The notes: generated from the sequence alone by a model not told the origin. Counted from the first letter of the stretch, positions 9,901 to 22,290 are shown. The stretch: 61,304 bases of DNA from Roseitalea sp. MMSF_3546 (GCF_030732865.1 NZ_JASHKB010000023.1:1-61304); one strand, 5' to 3'. Made by a program: numbers and translations.

Positions 9901-10374
9901 TCAAACGAACTCCACCCCGTCGATCTCGTAGCTGTGGGCGCCGCCCGGTGCGAGCACCTCGACAGAATCGCCCACCGTCTTGCCGATCAGCGCGCGCGCG
10001 ATCGGCGAGGAGATCGAGATCTTGCCCGCCTTGACGTCCGCTTCCTGGTCGCCGACGATCTGGTAGCGCTTTTCTTCCTCGGTGTCCTCGTCGATCAGCG
10101 TGACGGTGGCGCCGAACTTGACCACCTCGCCGCTCATCGAGCTGATATCGATCACCTCGGCGCGCGACAACAGCCCCTCGAGTTCGGAAATTCGGCCCTC
10201 ATTGTGGCCCTGGGCTTCCTTGGCGGCGTGATACTCGGCGTTTTCCGAAAGGTCGCCATGGGCCCGCGCCTCGGCGATCGCCTCGATGATGCGGGGGCGT
10301 TCCTCATGGGTGCGCCAGCGCAACTCCTCCTGCAACTGAGCGTGGCCGTGCCGTGTCATCGGAACCTTGTTCAT
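9901..10374 (-). CDS. greA: Transcription elongation factor GreA
   Basis: A 157-residue protein that rescues backtracked RNA polymerase by stimulating transcript cleavage. The N-terminal coiled coil carries the acidic tip motif [14 protein letters not shown], with the catalytic Asp/Glu pair, and the C-terminal FKBP-like domain contains [19 protein letters not shown]. The ATG at 10374 has a GAGG ribosome site; a longer frame upstream is not family-like. It follows carB on the same strand after a 177-bp gap, an arrangement common in Rhizobiales. Confidence 0.96.
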   Translation of the reverse strand: MNKVPMTRHGHAQLQEELRWRTHEERPRIIEAIAEARAHGDLSENAEYHAAKEAQGHNEGRISELEGLLSRAEVIDISSMSGEVVKFGATVTLIDEDTEEEKRYQIVGDQEADVKAGKISISSPIARALIGKTVGDSVEVLAPGGAHSYEIDGVEFV

Positions 10375-10551
10375 GGCTAACCTCACCAGGAAACCACGCC
10401 GGCCCCGTGCCGGCGTCACCAAACAAAAGCGGCCCGCCAAGCACGAAGCCTGCGAACCGCCAGGACCTTCCTTGATCGAACATTACGTCAACTGTGCGGC
10501 GAAGTTAAGCCCCGCCCGCCGCCCGGCGAATCACGCCGGGGCAGACCATGT

Positions 10552-13500
10552 TCACCGCCCGTGATAGGCCTGCAGCGGCTTGACGTCCAGTTCGCCGCGA
10601 GCGAGTGCGGCCACCGCCTCGCCGCCCGCGACGGCGCCGGCGATCGTGGTGAAATAGGGCAGCTTGTGTTCGAGCGCCGCCCGCCGCAGCGATTTGGAAT
10701 CCGACAGCGCCTTCTTGCCCTCGGTCGTGTTGATGACGATCTGCACCTGCCGGTTGCGGATCGCATCCTCGATATGCGGCCGGCCCTCGAGCACCTTGTT
10801 GACCTTCTTCGCCTCGACCCCGTGCTCGACGAGAAAGCGTTGCGTGCCGCCGGTCGCCATAACGCCGAAGCCGAGCCGCGTGAACAGGCGCACCGTTTCG
10901 ACGATCCGCGGCTTGTCGCCATCGCGCACCGAAACGAAGACCGTGCCCGACCTGGGCAGTTCGGCGCCCGCGCCCAGTTGCGCCTTGGCAAAGGCGATGG
11001 CGAAATCGTCGTCAAGACCCATCACCTCGCCCGTCGAGCGCATTTCCGGACCCAGCAGCGTGTCGACGCCGGGAAACTTGGAGAAGGGAAAGACCGCCTC
11101 CTTGACCGCGATATGGCCCAGATCGTCGCTGCCCTTCAGCCCGCCATAGGCGGCCGCGGCCGCCTCGAGCGTTTCGCCGGCCATCACGCGCGCGGCGATC
11201 TTGGCGATCGGCCGGCCGACGGCCTTGGCCACGAACGGCACCGTGCGCGATGCGCGCGGATTGACCTCGAGCACATGGACGGTGCCGTCCTGGATGGCGA
11301 ACTGCACGTTCATCAGCCCGCCGACATCGAGCGCCCGCGCCAGGACCTCGGACTGGCGCTCGAGTTCGGCGACGATTTCGCCGGAAAGCGAATGCACCGG
11401 CAGCGAGCAGGCGCTGTCGCCCGAATGGATGCCCGCCTCCTCGATATGCTCCATCACGCCGGCGACATGCACGTTCTCGCCGTCGCTCAGGCAGTCCACG
11501 TCGACCTCGATGGCGCCGGCCAGATAGGTGTCGAACAAGAGCGGATTGGCGCCCAGCAGCGTGTTGATCTGGCCGGTCTTGTCGTTGGGATAACGGGCCT
11601 TGATGTCGCCGGGGATCAGCTCGGGCACGGTGCCGAGAAGATAGGAATCGAGCGCCGCCTCGTCGCCCAGGATCTGCATCGCCCGCCCGCCCAGCACATA
11701 GGACGGCCGCACCACCAGCGGAAAGCCCAGCCGGCCGGCCACGAGCCGCGCCTGCTCGACCGAATAGGCGATGCCGTTATCGGGCTGGGTGAGATCGTGC
11801 CTGGTCAGGAGCTTGGCGAAGCGGTCGCGGTCCTCGGCCAGATCGATCGCATCGGGCGCGGTGCCCAGGATCGGAATGCCGGCGTCTTCGAGCGCGTTGG
11901 CGAGCTTGAGCGGGGTCTGCCCGCCGAACTGCACGATCACGCCGGCCAGCGTGCCCTTCGATTGCTCGACCGCCAGAATCTCCAGCACGTCCTCGGTCGT
12001 CAACGGCTCGAAATAGAGCCGGTCGGACGTGTCGTAATCGGTCGACACGGTCTCTGGGTTGCAGTTGACCATGATCGCCTCGAAGCCCGCATCGGCGAGC
12101 GCGAAGGCCGCATGGCAGCAGCAATAGTCGAACTCGATGCCCTGGCCGATCCGGTTCGGCCCGCCGCCCAGGATCACCACCTTGCGGCGGTCCGAGACCT
12201 CGGCCTCCGAACGCGGCTGGCCGGCGAAGGGCGTCTCGTAGGTCGAATACATGTAGGCCGTCGGCGAGGCGAACTCGGCCGCGCAGGTGTCGATGCGCTT
12301 GTAGACCGGGCGCACGCCGAGCGCCTGGCGATGCGCGCGCACGCGCGATTCGCCATCCGCGACGAGCGAGGCAAGGCGCTGGTCGGAAAAGCCCATCGCC
12401 TTGAGCATGCGCATGTTGGCGGCATCGCCCGGCAGGCCGTGCGCCCGCACGCGCGCTTCCATCGCCACGATCGCGGCGATCTGCTCGAGGAACCACATGT
12501 CGATGGCGCAGGCGGCATGAATGTCGTCAAGCGAAAAGCCCAGCCGCATCGCCTGGGCGACCATGCGCAACCGGTCCGGCGTCGGCGTGCCGAGCGCGGC
12601 GCGGATGGCGTTCTTGTCGTCGCCCTCGCCAAGACCGGGGATTTCGATCTCGTCGAGCCCGGTCAGCCCGGTTTCAAGACCGCGCAGCGCCTTCTGCAGC
12701 GATTCGGCGAAGGTCCGGCCGATCGCCATCACCTCGCCGACCGACTTCATCGCCGTGGTCAGGATCGGCTCGGCGCCGGGGAATTTCTCGAAGGCAAAGC
12801 GCGGGATCTTGGTGACGACATAGTCGATCGACGGCTCGAACGAGGCCGGCGTCGCCCCGCCGGTGATGTCGTTTTCGAGTTCGTCGAGCGTGTAGCCGAC
12901 CGCCAGCTTGGCCGCCACCTTGGCGATCGGAAAGCCCGTCGCCTTGGAGGCCAGCGCCGACGAGCGCGACACGCGCGGGTTCATCTCGATGACGACGAGA
13001 CGGCCCGTGTCCGGGTTGACGGCGAACTGCACGTTCGAGCCGCCCGTCTCCACGCCGATCTCGCGCAGCACCGCGATCGAGGCGTTGCGCATGATCTGGT
13101 ATTCCTTGTCGGTCAGCGTCAGGGCCGGCGCGACGGTGATCGAATCGCCCGTATGCACGCCCATCGGGTCGACGTTCTCGATCGAGCAGACGATGATGCA
13201 ATTGTCGTCGCGGTCGCGGACGACCTCCATCTCGTATTCCTTCCAGCCCAGCACGCTCTCGTCGATCAGCACTTCGGTGGTCGGCGAGGCGTCGAGCCCG
13301 CGCTCGACGATCTCGAAGAATTCCGAGCGGTTGTAGGCGATGCCGCCGCCGGTGCCGCCGAGCGTGAAGGACGGGCGGATGATCGCCGGCAGCCCGACCT
13401 CCTCGAGCGCCTGGGCGGCAAGGCCCATCGCATGCGTCATGTAGCGCTGCTTGCGGTCCAACGTGCCGTCGCGCCACTCGAGTTCCAGCGCATCGAGCGC

Positions 13501-14058
13501 GGCGTCGAGCGCCTCGCCCGAAAGCTCCTTGCGCAACGCTTCGCGCCGCGCCTCGTGTGCGCTGCGGTCGCGCTCCTTGATGTCGGAGGCGTTGACCAGC
13601 ACCGAGCGCGGGCTCTCGAGCCCGATCCGGTCCATCGCCTCGCGGAACAGCTTGCGGTCCTCGGCCTTGTCGATGGCTTCGGGCGTGGCGCCGATCATCT
13701 CCACGCCCCAGCGTTCGAGCACGCCCATGGCCTTCAGCGAAAGGGCGGTGTTGAGCGCGGTCTGCCCGCCCATCGTCGGCAGCAGCACCATCGTCTCGTC
13801 GGGCCGCTCGGTGCGCTCGCGTTCGATGATCTTGGCGACAACCTCGGGCGTGATCGGCTCGATATAGGTCGCATCGGCCAGTTCCGGATCGGTCATGATC
13901 GTCGCCGGGTTCGAATTGACCAGCACGATCCGGTAGCCTTCCTCCTTCAGCGCCTTGCAGGCCTGGGTTCCCGAATAGTCGAACTCGCACGCCTGGCCGA
14001 TGATGATCGGCCCCGCGCCGATGATGAGGACGGAGTCGATGTCGGTGCGCTTCGGCAT
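10552..14058 (-). CDS. carB: Carbamoyl-phosphate synthase large subunit
   Basis: A protein of 1168 residues making carbamoyl phosphate from bicarbonate, ammonia (delivered by CarA) and two ATP, for arginine and pyrimidine synthesis. It shows the internal duplication expected: two ATP-grasp halves, each opening with a phosphate-binding stretch ([21 protein letters not shown] and [20 protein letters not shown]), followed by an MGS-like allosteric C-terminal domain. The start at 14058 ([10 protein letters not shown]) matches the family; nine upstream codons are open. carA lies 0.85 kb upstream with a PilZ gene between. A 1199-codon open frame on the opposite strand is a compositional shadow. Confidence 0.97.
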   Translation of the reverse strand: MPKRTDIDSVLIIGAGPIIIGQACEFDYSGTQACKALKEEGYRIVLVNSNPATIMTDPELADATYIEPITPEVVAKIIERERTERPDETMVLLPTMGGQTALNTALSLKAMGVLERWGVEMIGATPEAIDKAEDRKLFREAMDRIGLESPRSVLVNASDIKERDRSAHEARREALRKELSGEALDAALDALELEWRDGTLDRKQRYMTHAMGLAAQALEEVGLPAIIRPSFTLGGTGGGIAYNRSEFFEIVERGLDASPTTEVLIDESVLGWKEYEMEVVRDRDDNCIIVCSIENVDPMGVHTGDSITVAPALTLTDKEYQIMRNASIAVLREIGVETGGSNVQFAVNPDTGRLVVIEMNPRVSRSSALASKATGFPIAKVAAKLAVGYTLDELENDITGGATPASFEPSIDYVVTKIPRFAFEKFPGAEPILTTAMKSVGEVMAIGRTFAESLQKALRGLETGLTGLDEIEIPGLGEGDDKNAIRAALGTPTPDRLRMVAQAMRLGFSLDDIHAACAIDMWFLEQIAAIVAMEARVRAHGLPGDAANMRMLKAMGFSDQRLASLVADGESRVRAHRQALGVRPVYKRIDTCAAEFASPTAYMYSTYETPFAGQPRSEAEVSDRRKVVILGGGPNRIGQGIEFDYCCCHAAFALADAGFEAIMVNCNPETVSTDYDTSDRLYFEPLTTEDVLEILAVEQSKGTLAGVIVQFGGQTPLKLANALEDAGIPILGTAPDAIDLAEDRDRFAKLLTRHDLTQPDNGIAYSVEQARLVAGRLGFPLVVRPSYVLGGRAMQILGDEAALDSYLLGTVPELIPGDIKARYPNDKTGQINTLLGANPLLFDTYLAGAIEVDVDCLSDGENVHVAGVMEHIEEAGIHSGDSACSLPVHSLSGEIVAELERQSEVLARALDVGGLMNVQFAIQDGTVHVLEVNPRASRTVPFVAKAVGRPIAKIAARVMAGETLEAAAAAYGGLKGSDDLGHIAVKEAVFPFSKFPGVDTLLGPEMRSTGEVMGLDDDFAIAFAKAQLGAGAELPRSGTVFVSVRDGDKPRIVETVRLFTRLGFGVMATGGTQRFLVEHGVEAKKVNKVLEGRPHIEDAIRNRQVQIVINTTEGKKALSDSKSLRRAALEHKLPYFTTIAGAVAGGEAVAALARGELDVKPLQAYHGR

Positions 14059-14241
14059 GGGTGTCGGGCTCTCACTTGCACACAAACGCCGGTCGGTATG
14101 GCCGGCCGGCGCAGGTGTCGAACGGAACTGTCAGGCTGGCCGTGGCCTATAGGGGATTAACCGCCTCGAAGAAAGGGGCGGCGCGCGCAATTCGCAGGCC
14201 CATGCGCGCCCCGGTCCGCCATCTCCGGCGCTGGGGCAGGC

Positions 14242-14697
14242 CTATCTGCGGCGGCCGAAGGGGACGGCCGGGCGCGGTGGGCGTTCGCTGCCCGGATCGG
14301 GCGCAGGCTGGCTCTCCTCGGCGGTGGCGGCGGGGGTGACGTCGGGCGCCGCAAGATCGGGCGGGGCGAGGTCGATCTTCTGGCGCTTGATCAGGTTGGA
14401 GGGCGTGGCCGGCCCGGTGAAGGCGACCCCGCACAGCCGGCCCCGCGTCCAGCGGCGCTCGCACGGCACCTGAATGCCATCGAGCGGAATATGCAGCGTG
14501 AACCGGTCCGGAATGACGTCGAGCCCGTCAAATGCCAGCCGGGCGCCCGTCTCGCTCAGATCGCGCACCGTGCAGTCGATGGCGCTGAACTGCTCGTTGA
14601 AGGAGACAAAGCCCTGTTTGAGCACGCGTTGCCGTCGCGCCCCGCGCGGGGTGTAACTGTCGACGGGCCGCTCGCCGCCTGGTTGATCCTTGATCAC
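14242..14697 (-). CDS. PilZ domain protein
   Basis: A 151-residue protein with a single PilZ domain over about residues 20-105. The c-di-GMP-binding signatures are present: an arginine-rich RRQR stretch near residue 22 and DLSETGARL downstream (the D/NxSxxG element). The C-terminal 45 residues are Pro/Ala-rich and probably disordered. It is likely a c-di-GMP receptor; output and partner are unknown. It sits between carA and carB on the same strand with gaps of about 180-215 bp, so it may have its own promoter. Confidence 0.82.
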   Translation of the reverse strand: MIKDQPGGERPVDSYTPRGARRQRVLKQGFVSFNEQFSAIDCTVRDLSETGARLAFDGLDVIPDRFTLHIPLDGIQVPCERRWTRGRLCGVAFTGPATPSNLIKRQKIDLAPPDLAAPDVTPAATAEESQPAPDPGSERPPRPAVPFGRRR

Positions 14698-14855
14698 CTG
14701 GCAACCTCTGATACGTAAATGCCTGAAAACGCTTGCAAAACGCGCCTGCGTGTCGCGCTTACCATAGGTCAGGCCGCATCGAAACGGGCGACTTCTTGCA
14801 GGGTCGTGTGTCGTCGGCGCGCCTTTGCATCGTGCGCCCTGGCCAGATGTAGCCT

Positions 14856-14891
14856 GGCAGCCGCCCGATCCGAAAGGGGTCGCCGGCTGCC
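14856..14891 (-). terminator. Possible terminator hairpin after carA
   Basis: An 8-bp inverted repeat, GGCAGCCG (14856-14863) and CGGCTGCC (14884-14891), lies about 20 bp past the carA stop. It has a 20-base interior with further partial pairing but no T-run on the minus strand, so it is a weak call. Confidence 0.3.
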
Positions 14892-14911
14892 GCCGATCGG
14901 CCGGGTCCGGC

Positions 14912-16135
14912 CTACCGCTCGGCGAGCGCCGGCTGGCCCTTGCGTTCGCCGATCAGGTTGAAGAAGCGCCGGAACAGGTAATGACTGTCCTGCGGGCCGG
15001 GCGAGGCCTCCGGATGGTGCTGCACCGAAAACACCGGCTTGCCCTCGACCGCCAGCCCGCAATTGGTCCCGTCGAACAGCGACACGTGAGTTTCGGTGAC
15101 GCCGGCGGGCAGCGAGGCCGCGTCCACCGCAAAGCCGTGGTTCATCGAGACGATCTCGACCTTGCCGGTGGTGTGGTCCTTGACCGGATGGTTGGCGCCG
15201 TGATGGCCCTGGTGCATCTTGACGGTCTTGCCGCCCAGCGCCAGCGCCAGCATCTGGTGGCCAAGGCAGATGCCGAACATCGGAATGCCGGTTTCCAGAA
15301 GCTGCCTGATCACCGGCACGGCATACGCGCCCGTGGCGGCCGGATCGCCCGGCCCGTTCGAAAGGAAGATGCCGTCGGGCTCGCGGGCGAGGATTTCCTC
15401 GGCGCTCGCCGTTGCCGGCATCACCGTCACCTTGGCGCCGAGCCCGGACATCAGCCGCAAGATGTTGCGCTTGACCCCGTAGTCGATGGCGACGATGTGG
15501 ATGTCGGCGGCTTCGCCCGTGCCATAGCCCTTGTCCCAGACCCAGGGGCCTTCGGTCCAAACCGCCGTCTGGCCGGACGTGACGTCCCTTGCCAGATCGC
15601 GGCCGACGAGCCCGCTCCAGCCGGCCGCGCGCGCCTTGAGCGCGTCGAGGTCGAAGCGGCCCGAAGGCTCGTGCGCGATCACCGCGTTGGGCACGCCATG
15701 GGCGCGCACATGGGCGACCAGCGCCCGCGTATCGACACCGGCAAGCCCGATGATGCCGCGCGCCGTCAGCCAGGCATCGAGATGGCCGGCGGACCGGTAG
15801 CTGGAGGGTTCGGTGATCGAGGCCTTGAAAACCGCGCCGACCGCGCCCGCGCGGCGCGCCGGCGTCAGATCCTCGATATCCTCGTCATTGGCGCCGACAT
15901 TGCCGATATGCGGAAAGGTGAAGGTGACGATCTGCCCCGCATAGGACGGGTCGGTCAGGATCTCCTGATAGCCGGTCAAGGCGGTGTTGAAGCACAGTTC
16001 GGCCTCCACCGCGCCCGTCGCGCCAAAGCCTTCGCCCTTCAGAACCGTGCCGTCGGCGAGCACCAGTACGGCGGTCGGTAAGCGCTCGTCCCAGGGCGCC
16101 GGGATGTCGGTGTGTGGATCGATCGTGTCGGGCAT
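14912..16135 (-). CDS. carA: Carbamoyl-phosphate synthase small subunit (glutaminase)
   Basis: A protein of 407 residues hydrolysing glutamine and passing ammonia to CarB. The N-terminal CarA domain (VLADGTVLKGEGFGA, FNTALTGYQEILTDPSY) is followed by a class I glutamine amidotransferase domain with nucleophile Cys290 (FGICLGHQM) and the His374-Glu376 pair (QHHPEASPG). Two ATGs are possible: 16135 (MPDTIDPH), chosen because a GGATGG stretch precedes it, or 16156, seven codons earlier. It is divergent from yqeY-dnaG-rpoD. Confidence 0.96.
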   Translation of the reverse strand: MPDTIDPHTDIPAPWDERLPTAVLVLADGTVLKGEGFGATGAVEAELCFNTALTGYQEILTDPSYAGQIVTFTFPHIGNVGANDEDIEDLTPARRAGAVGAVFKASITEPSSYRSAGHLDAWLTARGIIGLAGVDTRALVAHVRAHGVPNAVIAHEPSGRFDLDALKARAAGWSGLVGRDLARDVTSGQTAVWTEGPWVWDKGYGTGEAADIHIVAIDYGVKRNILRLMSGLGAKVTVMPATASAEEILAREPDGIFLSNGPGDPAATGAYAVPVIRQLLETGIPMFGICLGHQMLALALGGKTVKMHQGHHGANHPVKDHTTGKVEIVSMNHGFAVDAASLPAGVTETHVSLFDGTNCGLAVEGKPVFSVQHHPEASPGPQDSHYLFRRFFNLIGERKGQPALAER

Positions 16136-16364
16136 GGTCCATCCGTGCTGCGTCATTGCCGTGACATATTGTGCCGTGGCCAGGCAAATACCATATTGGC
16201 GGCGAACGCAACCAAGGCCCGTCGGCAGGCATTGCCCTGGGCACCAAACGTTGGGTAAGGTAGGCGAGCAGATGCGCCCCAGGCAGCCGCCAAACGCTGC
16301 CCGAACCGATTTGGTTTTTCATTTTAACACTGAAATATCAAGGGCTTGCAAGGTTATTGAAAGC

Positions 16365-16393
16365 TTGCATGACAGCAAGGGCGAGGCTATCCT
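16365..16393 (+). promoter_or_regulatory. Predicted sigma-70 promoter of yqeY(-dnaG)
   Basis: TTGCAT (16365-16370) and TATCCT (16388-16393) are separated by 17 bases, and the start would fall near 16400, 20 bases before the yqeY ATG. The -10 lies inside a perfect 7-bp hairpin, GGCGAGG-CTAT-CCTCGCC (16380-16397). A 7-bp direct repeat GCTTGCA occurs at 16344 and 16363 and may be an upstream control element. Confidence 0.4.
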
Positions 16394-16419
16394 CGCCGCA
16401 GCTTTCCCGGGAGTTCGAC

Positions 16420-16869
16420 ATGCGCGAATCGATCCATGCGGCACTCAAAGAAGCTCAGAATTCCGAAGACAAATGCCGCCTTGCGGTGCTGCGCCTGATT
16501 GCCGCAGCGGTCAAGGACCGGGACATCGCCAACCGCAATGCGGGGCGCGATCCGGTTTCCGATCAGGAACTTCACGACATTCTGACCAAGATGGTCAAGC
16601 AGCGCGAGAAGTCGGTCGCCGAGTACGAGCAGTCCGGCCGGCTCGAACTGGCCGATCAGGAGCGCTACGAATCGGAGGTCATCTCCGAGTTCCTGCCGCC
16701 CAAGATGGATGAGGCCGAGCTCAAGCAGGCCTGTGCGGCGGTGGTCGAGGACACCGGCGCCGAGGGCCTGCGCGACATGGGCAAGTGCATGAACAAGCTC
16801 AAGAAGCAGTTCCCCGGCCAGATGGACTTCACCAAGGCGTCCGGCATCGTGCGCGGCATGCTGCGCTGA
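16420..16869 (+). CDS. GatB/YqeY domain protein
   Basis: A stand-alone YqeY protein of 149 residues, homologous to the C-terminal tRNA-binding tail of the GatB amidotransferase subunit. The pattern is typical: KDRDIANRN, LTKMVKQREKSVAEYEQSGR, EFLPPKMDEAEL and MGKCMNKLKKQFPGQMDF. Its exact role is unresolved; it probably binds tRNA. The ATG at 16420 follows GGGAG. Placement just upstream of dnaG and rpoD is the usual alphaproteobacterial version of the macromolecular-synthesis operon, where YqeY takes the place of S21. Confidence 0.92.
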   Translation: MRESIHAALKEAQNSEDKCRLAVLRLIAAAVKDRDIANRNAGRDPVSDQELHDILTKMVKQREKSVAEYEQSGRLELADQERYESEVISEFLPPKMDEAELKQACAAVVEDTGAEGLRDMGKCMNKLKKQFPGQMDFTKASGIVRGMLR

Positions 16870-17008
16870 GGCCGGTTTTCCCCGCTGTTCACGGCTGTCC
16901 ACAGCACCGCACGCGATCGCGTCGCACCATGACCGCACCGGCGCGATCATGGTATCGCGGTGCCGGGCGGCCCGACGGCGAGTCGGCCGCAAACGCCGGT
17001 GGGGTGCG

Positions 17009-18925
17009 ATGCGATTTTCGCAGACATTTCTCGATGAAATCCGTGAGCGCCTGCCGATCTCCGAGGTGATCGGCCAGCGCGTGACCTGGGACAGGCGCAA
17101 GACGAATGCGCGCCGCGGCGACTACTGGGCCTGCTGCCCGTTCCATGGCGAAAAGACCCCCAGCTTTCACTGCGAGGATCGCAAGGGGCGCTATTACTGC
17201 TTCGGCTGCGGCGCATCGGGCGATCACTTCCGCTTCCTGACCGAACTCGACGGCCTGGCCTTTCCCGAGGCGGTCGAGCGCATCGCCTCGATGGCCGGCA
17301 TCGCCATGCCCGAGCCCGACCCCGAGGCCGAACAGCGCGAACGCCAGCGCGCCACGCTCCACGATGTCATGGAGCAGGCCGCGAATTTCTTCGAAAGCCG
17401 GCTTCAGATGCAGGCCGGCGCGGCCGCGCGCGCCTATCTGCGCGATCGCGGGCTTACCGCCGAAACGATCGCCAGGTTCCGCCTCGGCTATGCGCCGGAC
17501 AGCCGGTCGGCGCTCAAGGAGCATCTGGCGCAAAAGGGCGCGACCAAGGACCAGATCGAGCAATGCGGGCTCGTCGTCCATGGCGAGGACATCGCCGTCT
17601 CCTACGACCGGTTCCGCGACCGCATCATCTTCCCCATCGAGGATGCGCAGGGGCGCGTCATCGCCTTTGGCGGGCGCGCCATGAGCGCCGACGTGCCGGC
17701 CAAGTATCTCAATTCGCCCGAAGGCCCGCTCTTTCACAAGTCAGACGTTCTGTACAATTTCCGCCGCGCCCGCAGCGCCGCGACCAGGGGCGGCAGGCTG
17801 ATTGCCGTCGAGGGCTATATGGACGTCATCGCCCTCGACCAGGCCGGCATTTCCACCGCCCTCGCCCCGCTCGGCACGGCGCTGACCGAAAGCCAGCTCG
17901 GCCGCATCTGGCGCGTAAGCGAAGAGCCGGTCCTGTGCTTCGATGGCGATCAGGCCGGACTTCGGGCCGCCTTCCGTACGCTCGACCTCGCCCTGCCCGA
18001 ACTCAAGCCGGGCAGATCGCTGCGCTTTGCGCTGCTGCCCGACGGCACCGATCCCGACGATCTGGTCCGGGACGGCGGCGCCCGGGCCTTTGAAGGTGTG
18101 CTCGGCGAGGCGCGCTCGGCGGCCGACATGCTGTGGCTGCGCGAGACCGGCGGCAGGAGCTTCGAGACGCCCGAACGTCGCGCCCAGCTCGAGGCGGCGC
18201 TGCGCGAGGCGACCGGTCGCATCGGCGATGACAGCGTGCGCCGGCACTATGCGCAGGAGATGCGCGAGCGTGTGGCGGCGTTTTTCGGCATGTCCGGCGG
18301 CGGCCAACGTTCCGGCGAGCGCCGGGCGGGGCAGGGGCAGGGCCAGCGCCTGCCGCGCGGACGCATCGCGGTCTCCGATCGCCTGGCGCGCTCCCGCCTG
18401 GTCTCGGCGCGGGCCGGCGGCGAACTGCCCCTGCGCGAGGCGGCGCTGATCAGCGCCGTCATCTGCCATCCGGACCTGATCAACGAGGCGTTCGACGATT
18501 TCGTCGCCATGGAGTTCGAGCACGCCGGGCTCGAAGCGATGCGCGGCGCCGTGCTCGAGGCGCACGCCGCCTCCGGCGCGCGCACGCGCGAGGACCTGCT
18601 CGCCGCGCCGGCGCTTGTCGCCCATGGCGCACTGATCGAGGCCGTCGACGCGGCCGTTCGCCGGGGCCGGCTCTGGGCGTTCACGCACGAGGCGGCCTAT
18701 GACGATGCGCGCGAGGCGTTCGCCCAGGCGATGACGCTGCACCGGCGCACGCGCGGGCTGTCGCGCGAATTGCGTGCGGCCGAGGCGGCCCTGGCCGAAG
18801 AACCGACCGAGACCAATTACTATCGTCTTCTGAGCGTGCAGGCCGAGGTGCGGCGCCAGCAGGGGCTCGACGCGCTGCTCGAAGGGTTCGGTGTTCAATC
18901 GGGCCGGCCGACCCGCAGTTTTTGA
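17009..18925 (+). CDS. dnaG: DNA primase
   Basis: A 638-residue primase making RNA primers at the replication fork. The N-terminal CHC2 zinc finger has Cys43, His46, Cys64 and Cys67 (CPFH...CFGC). The catalytic core includes the TOPRIM motifs AVEGYMDVIALDQAG and CFDGDQAGLRA. A linker rich in Gly/Arg/Gln precedes the C-terminal DnaB-interacting helicase-binding domain. The start at 17009 (MRFSQTFLDEIRERL) is family-typical; the open frame runs 20 codons further upstream without similarity. The gap from yqeY is 139 bp. Confidence 0.97.
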   Translation: MRFSQTFLDEIRERLPISEVIGQRVTWDRRKTNARRGDYWACCPFHGEKTPSFHCEDRKGRYYCFGCGASGDHFRFLTELDGLAFPEAVERIASMAGIAMPEPDPEAEQRERQRATLHDVMEQAANFFESRLQMQAGAAARAYLRDRGLTAETIARFRLGYAPDSRSALKEHLAQKGATKDQIEQCGLVVHGEDIAVSYDRFRDRIIFPIEDAQGRVIAFGGRAMSADVPAKYLNSPEGPLFHKSDVLYNFRRARSAATRGGRLIAVEGYMDVIALDQAGISTALAPLGTALTESQLGRIWRVSEEPVLCFDGDQAGLRAAFRTLDLALPELKPGRSLRFALLPDGTDPDDLVRDGGARAFEGVLGEARSAADMLWLRETGGRSFETPERRAQLEAALREATGRIGDDSVRRHYAQEMRERVAAFFGMSGGGQRSGERRAGQGQGQRLPRGRIAVSDRLARSRLVSARAGGELPLREAALISAVICHPDLINEAFDDFVAMEFEHAGLEAMRGAVLEAHAASGARTREDLLAAPALVAHGALIEAVDAAVRRGRLWAFTHEAAYDDAREAFAQAMTLHRRTRGLSRELRAAEAALAEEPTETNYYRLLSVQAEVRRQQGLDALLEGFGVQSGRPTRSF

Positions 18926-19259
18926 GCCCGCCTCGCCGGTTTTCGGCCCGATTGGTGTTCGAAACGCCCCATGGGCGGTTGACGTGCCCGGAAAACGCGG
19001 GAATCACCGGGCTGGCACCGGAACGATTGCTGTGCGGACCATTGGAATCGTCTCGACGATCACTATCTGACGAGATTGCAAGGGGAACTCGGCGGGACGG
19101 GCTGCCGGATCGAGCGGTCGGCGGCGCTGCGGGAGTTTACGGTTAATCGAAGTTTAAGCCGGATCAACTAGCCCGCCGGGGCCGGACCAACAGGTTCACG
19201 ATCCGATTCGGTGACACGGCGGCAGCCATGCGACCTGCGGCCATGGAGTAAGGGCATCA
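18926..19259 (+). other. dnaG-rpoD intergenic region
   Basis: A 334-bp stretch without a credible gene. It should hold the rpoD promoter(s). The best match to a housekeeping promoter is at 19042-19069 (listed separately). A TTGACG at about 18979 and an AT-richer patch near 19137-19160 (GTTTACGGTTAATCGAAGT) are weaker candidates. No terminator with a T-run follows dnaG, so readthrough into rpoD is plausible. Confidence 0.5.
19042..19069 (+). promoter_or_regulatory. Candidate rpoD promoter
   Basis: TTGGAA (19042-19047), 16 bases, then TATCTG (19064-19069). The leader to the rpoD ATG would be about 185 bases. Called by eye from a high-GC background where such matches are uncommon; no conserved-site comparison was possible. 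Confidence 0.3.
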
Positions 19260-21293
<2,034 letters not shown>

Positions 21294-21303
21294 TCGTTCG
21301 ACG

Positions 21304-21328
21304 AACCCGGCCAACGCGCCGGGTTCTT
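21304..21328 (+). terminator. Intrinsic terminator of rpoD
   Basis: AACCCGG (21304-21310), an 8-base loop and CCGGGTT (21319-21325) form a perfect 7-bp stem followed by CTTCATTT, ten bases after the rpoD stop. The T-run is weak but the position is right. Confidence 0.6.
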
Positions 21329-21342
21329 CATTTGGCGCGATG

Positions 21343-21351
21343 TGGTATGAT
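21343..21351 (+). promoter_or_regulatory. Extended -10 promoter close to the first Uma2 gene
   Basis: TGGTATGAT is an extended -10 (TG-N-TATGAT) whose last base is only 6 bases before the ATG at 21358. Transcription would start at or next to the ATG, giving a leaderless mRNA. No Shine-Dalgarno sequence is present in the CATCCC that separates them. Confidence 0.4.
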
Positions 21352-21357
21352 CATCCC

Positions 21358-21933
21358 ATGAACATCCGCGTCACAGATGCCGCCGAAGGGCTCATGCGCC
21401 GTGCCTTCACGGTCGATGACATCTGGCGCATGGTCGAGACCGGCATCATCGACCCCGACGAACGCTTCGAACTGATCGGCGGGGAGATCGTGCCCATGTC
21501 GCCCAAGGGGATCCGACACGAACGCTTCAAGGCCTGGTTGAACAGGCAATTGGTCAAGGGCCTGCCGGATCAACTGATGACGATCCCCGAGACCACCTTA
21601 TATCTGTCCGACGACACCTTCATCGAGCCCGATTTCGTCGTCTATCCCGCCGACAGCGGGCTGGAGAAGCTGTCGCCCGAGACATGCCTGCTGGCCGTCG
21701 AGATCGCCGATAGCTCGCTCGCCTACGATCTGGGCCGCAAGGCGCGCCTTTATGCCGAGTTCGGCATCGGCGAACTCTGGGTGGTCGATGTCAACGCCAT
21801 GGCCGTCACCATCCACCGCGATCCGGCCGACGGCGCCTACGGCTCGATCGAGCGGACCGGCTTCGACACCGGCCTCGTTCCGGCCCGGATCGGCGACTTT
21901 GCGCTCGATCTTTCAGGCTATCGCGCCGGATGA
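21358..21933 (+). CDS. Uma2-family protein (DUF820, PD-(D/E)XK nuclease fold), copy 1
   Basis: A protein of 191 residues. The family core is recognisable: [33 protein letters not shown] near residues 20-53, then [10 protein letters not shown] and [23 protein letters not shown], which carry the Asp...Glu-x-Ala/Asp residues of the PD-(D/E)XK fold, and GELWVVDV. Biological role is unknown; Uma2 proteins are abundant in cyanobacteria and some alphaproteobacteria. A close paralogue lies 2.4 kb downstream. The ATG at 21358 is the start aligned with the paralogue. Its 3' end overlaps the convergent toxin gene by 21 bp. Confidence 0.8.
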   Translation: MNIRVTDAAEGLMRRAFTVDDIWRMVETGIIDPDERFELIGGEIVPMSPKGIRHERFKAWLNRQLVKGLPDQLMTIPETTLYLSDDTFIEPDFVVYPADSGLEKLSPETCLLAVEIADSSLAYDLGRKARLYAEFGIGELWVVDVNAMAVTIHRDPADGAYGSIERTGFDTGLVPARIGDFALDLSGYRAG

Positions 21934-22290
21934 TCGTTCCGCCGGCCCGAGGATCGCGGCCAGACCGGCACGGACGCCGGCGATCTCGTCACGGCCGATA
22001 CGCCCGGCCACGCGGACGATGCGGGATGCTTCGATCGCTGCGATCTTCGCTGGCCTGATGCGCGAGGGAACCGGCAGACCGCAGGCGGCATGGTCGGCAA
22101 TCTCGGTATCGCCGGGCCAATGCTGGCTGGTCGAGGTGATCATGACGACCCACATCAGCCCGGTCGTCCGGTGAAACGCGACGCTCGAAACGACAAGCGC
22201 CGGCCGACGTTTCTCGGCGAGGCGATCGGCATAGGGAAACGGCACGACGACCACATCCCACTGCGCGGCCATGCCGTCATAGGCCCCCAT
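21913..22290 (-). CDS. MazF/PemK-type toxin (putative endoribonuclease)
   Basis: A protein of 125 residues (119 if started at the second ATG, 22272). It has the PemK/MazF-like opening WDVVVVPFPYADRLAEKRRPALVVSS and a later WVVMITSTSQ segment, the beta-barrel pattern of this ribonuclease fold. It directly follows an AbrB/MazE-type antitoxin on the same strand with a 14-bp overlap, the typical antitoxin-first order. It is likely a translation-coupled toxin-antitoxin module; RNase activity and target are inferred from family only. Its C-terminal half is less conserved. Confidence 0.75.
   Translation of the reverse strand: MGAYDGMAAQWDVVVVPFPYADRLAEKRRPALVVSSVAFHRTTGLMWVVMITSTSQHWPGDTEIADHAACGLPVPSRIRPAKIAAIEASRIVRVAGRIGRDEIAGVRAGLAAILGPAERSSGAIA

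Noticed and set aside
10561-14160. Open frame of about 1200 codons antisense to carB
   Set aside because: The sense strand encodes a complete CarB with all motifs. The antisense frame is His/Arg/Gly-rich with no family similarity and arises because GC-rich third positions remove stop codons.
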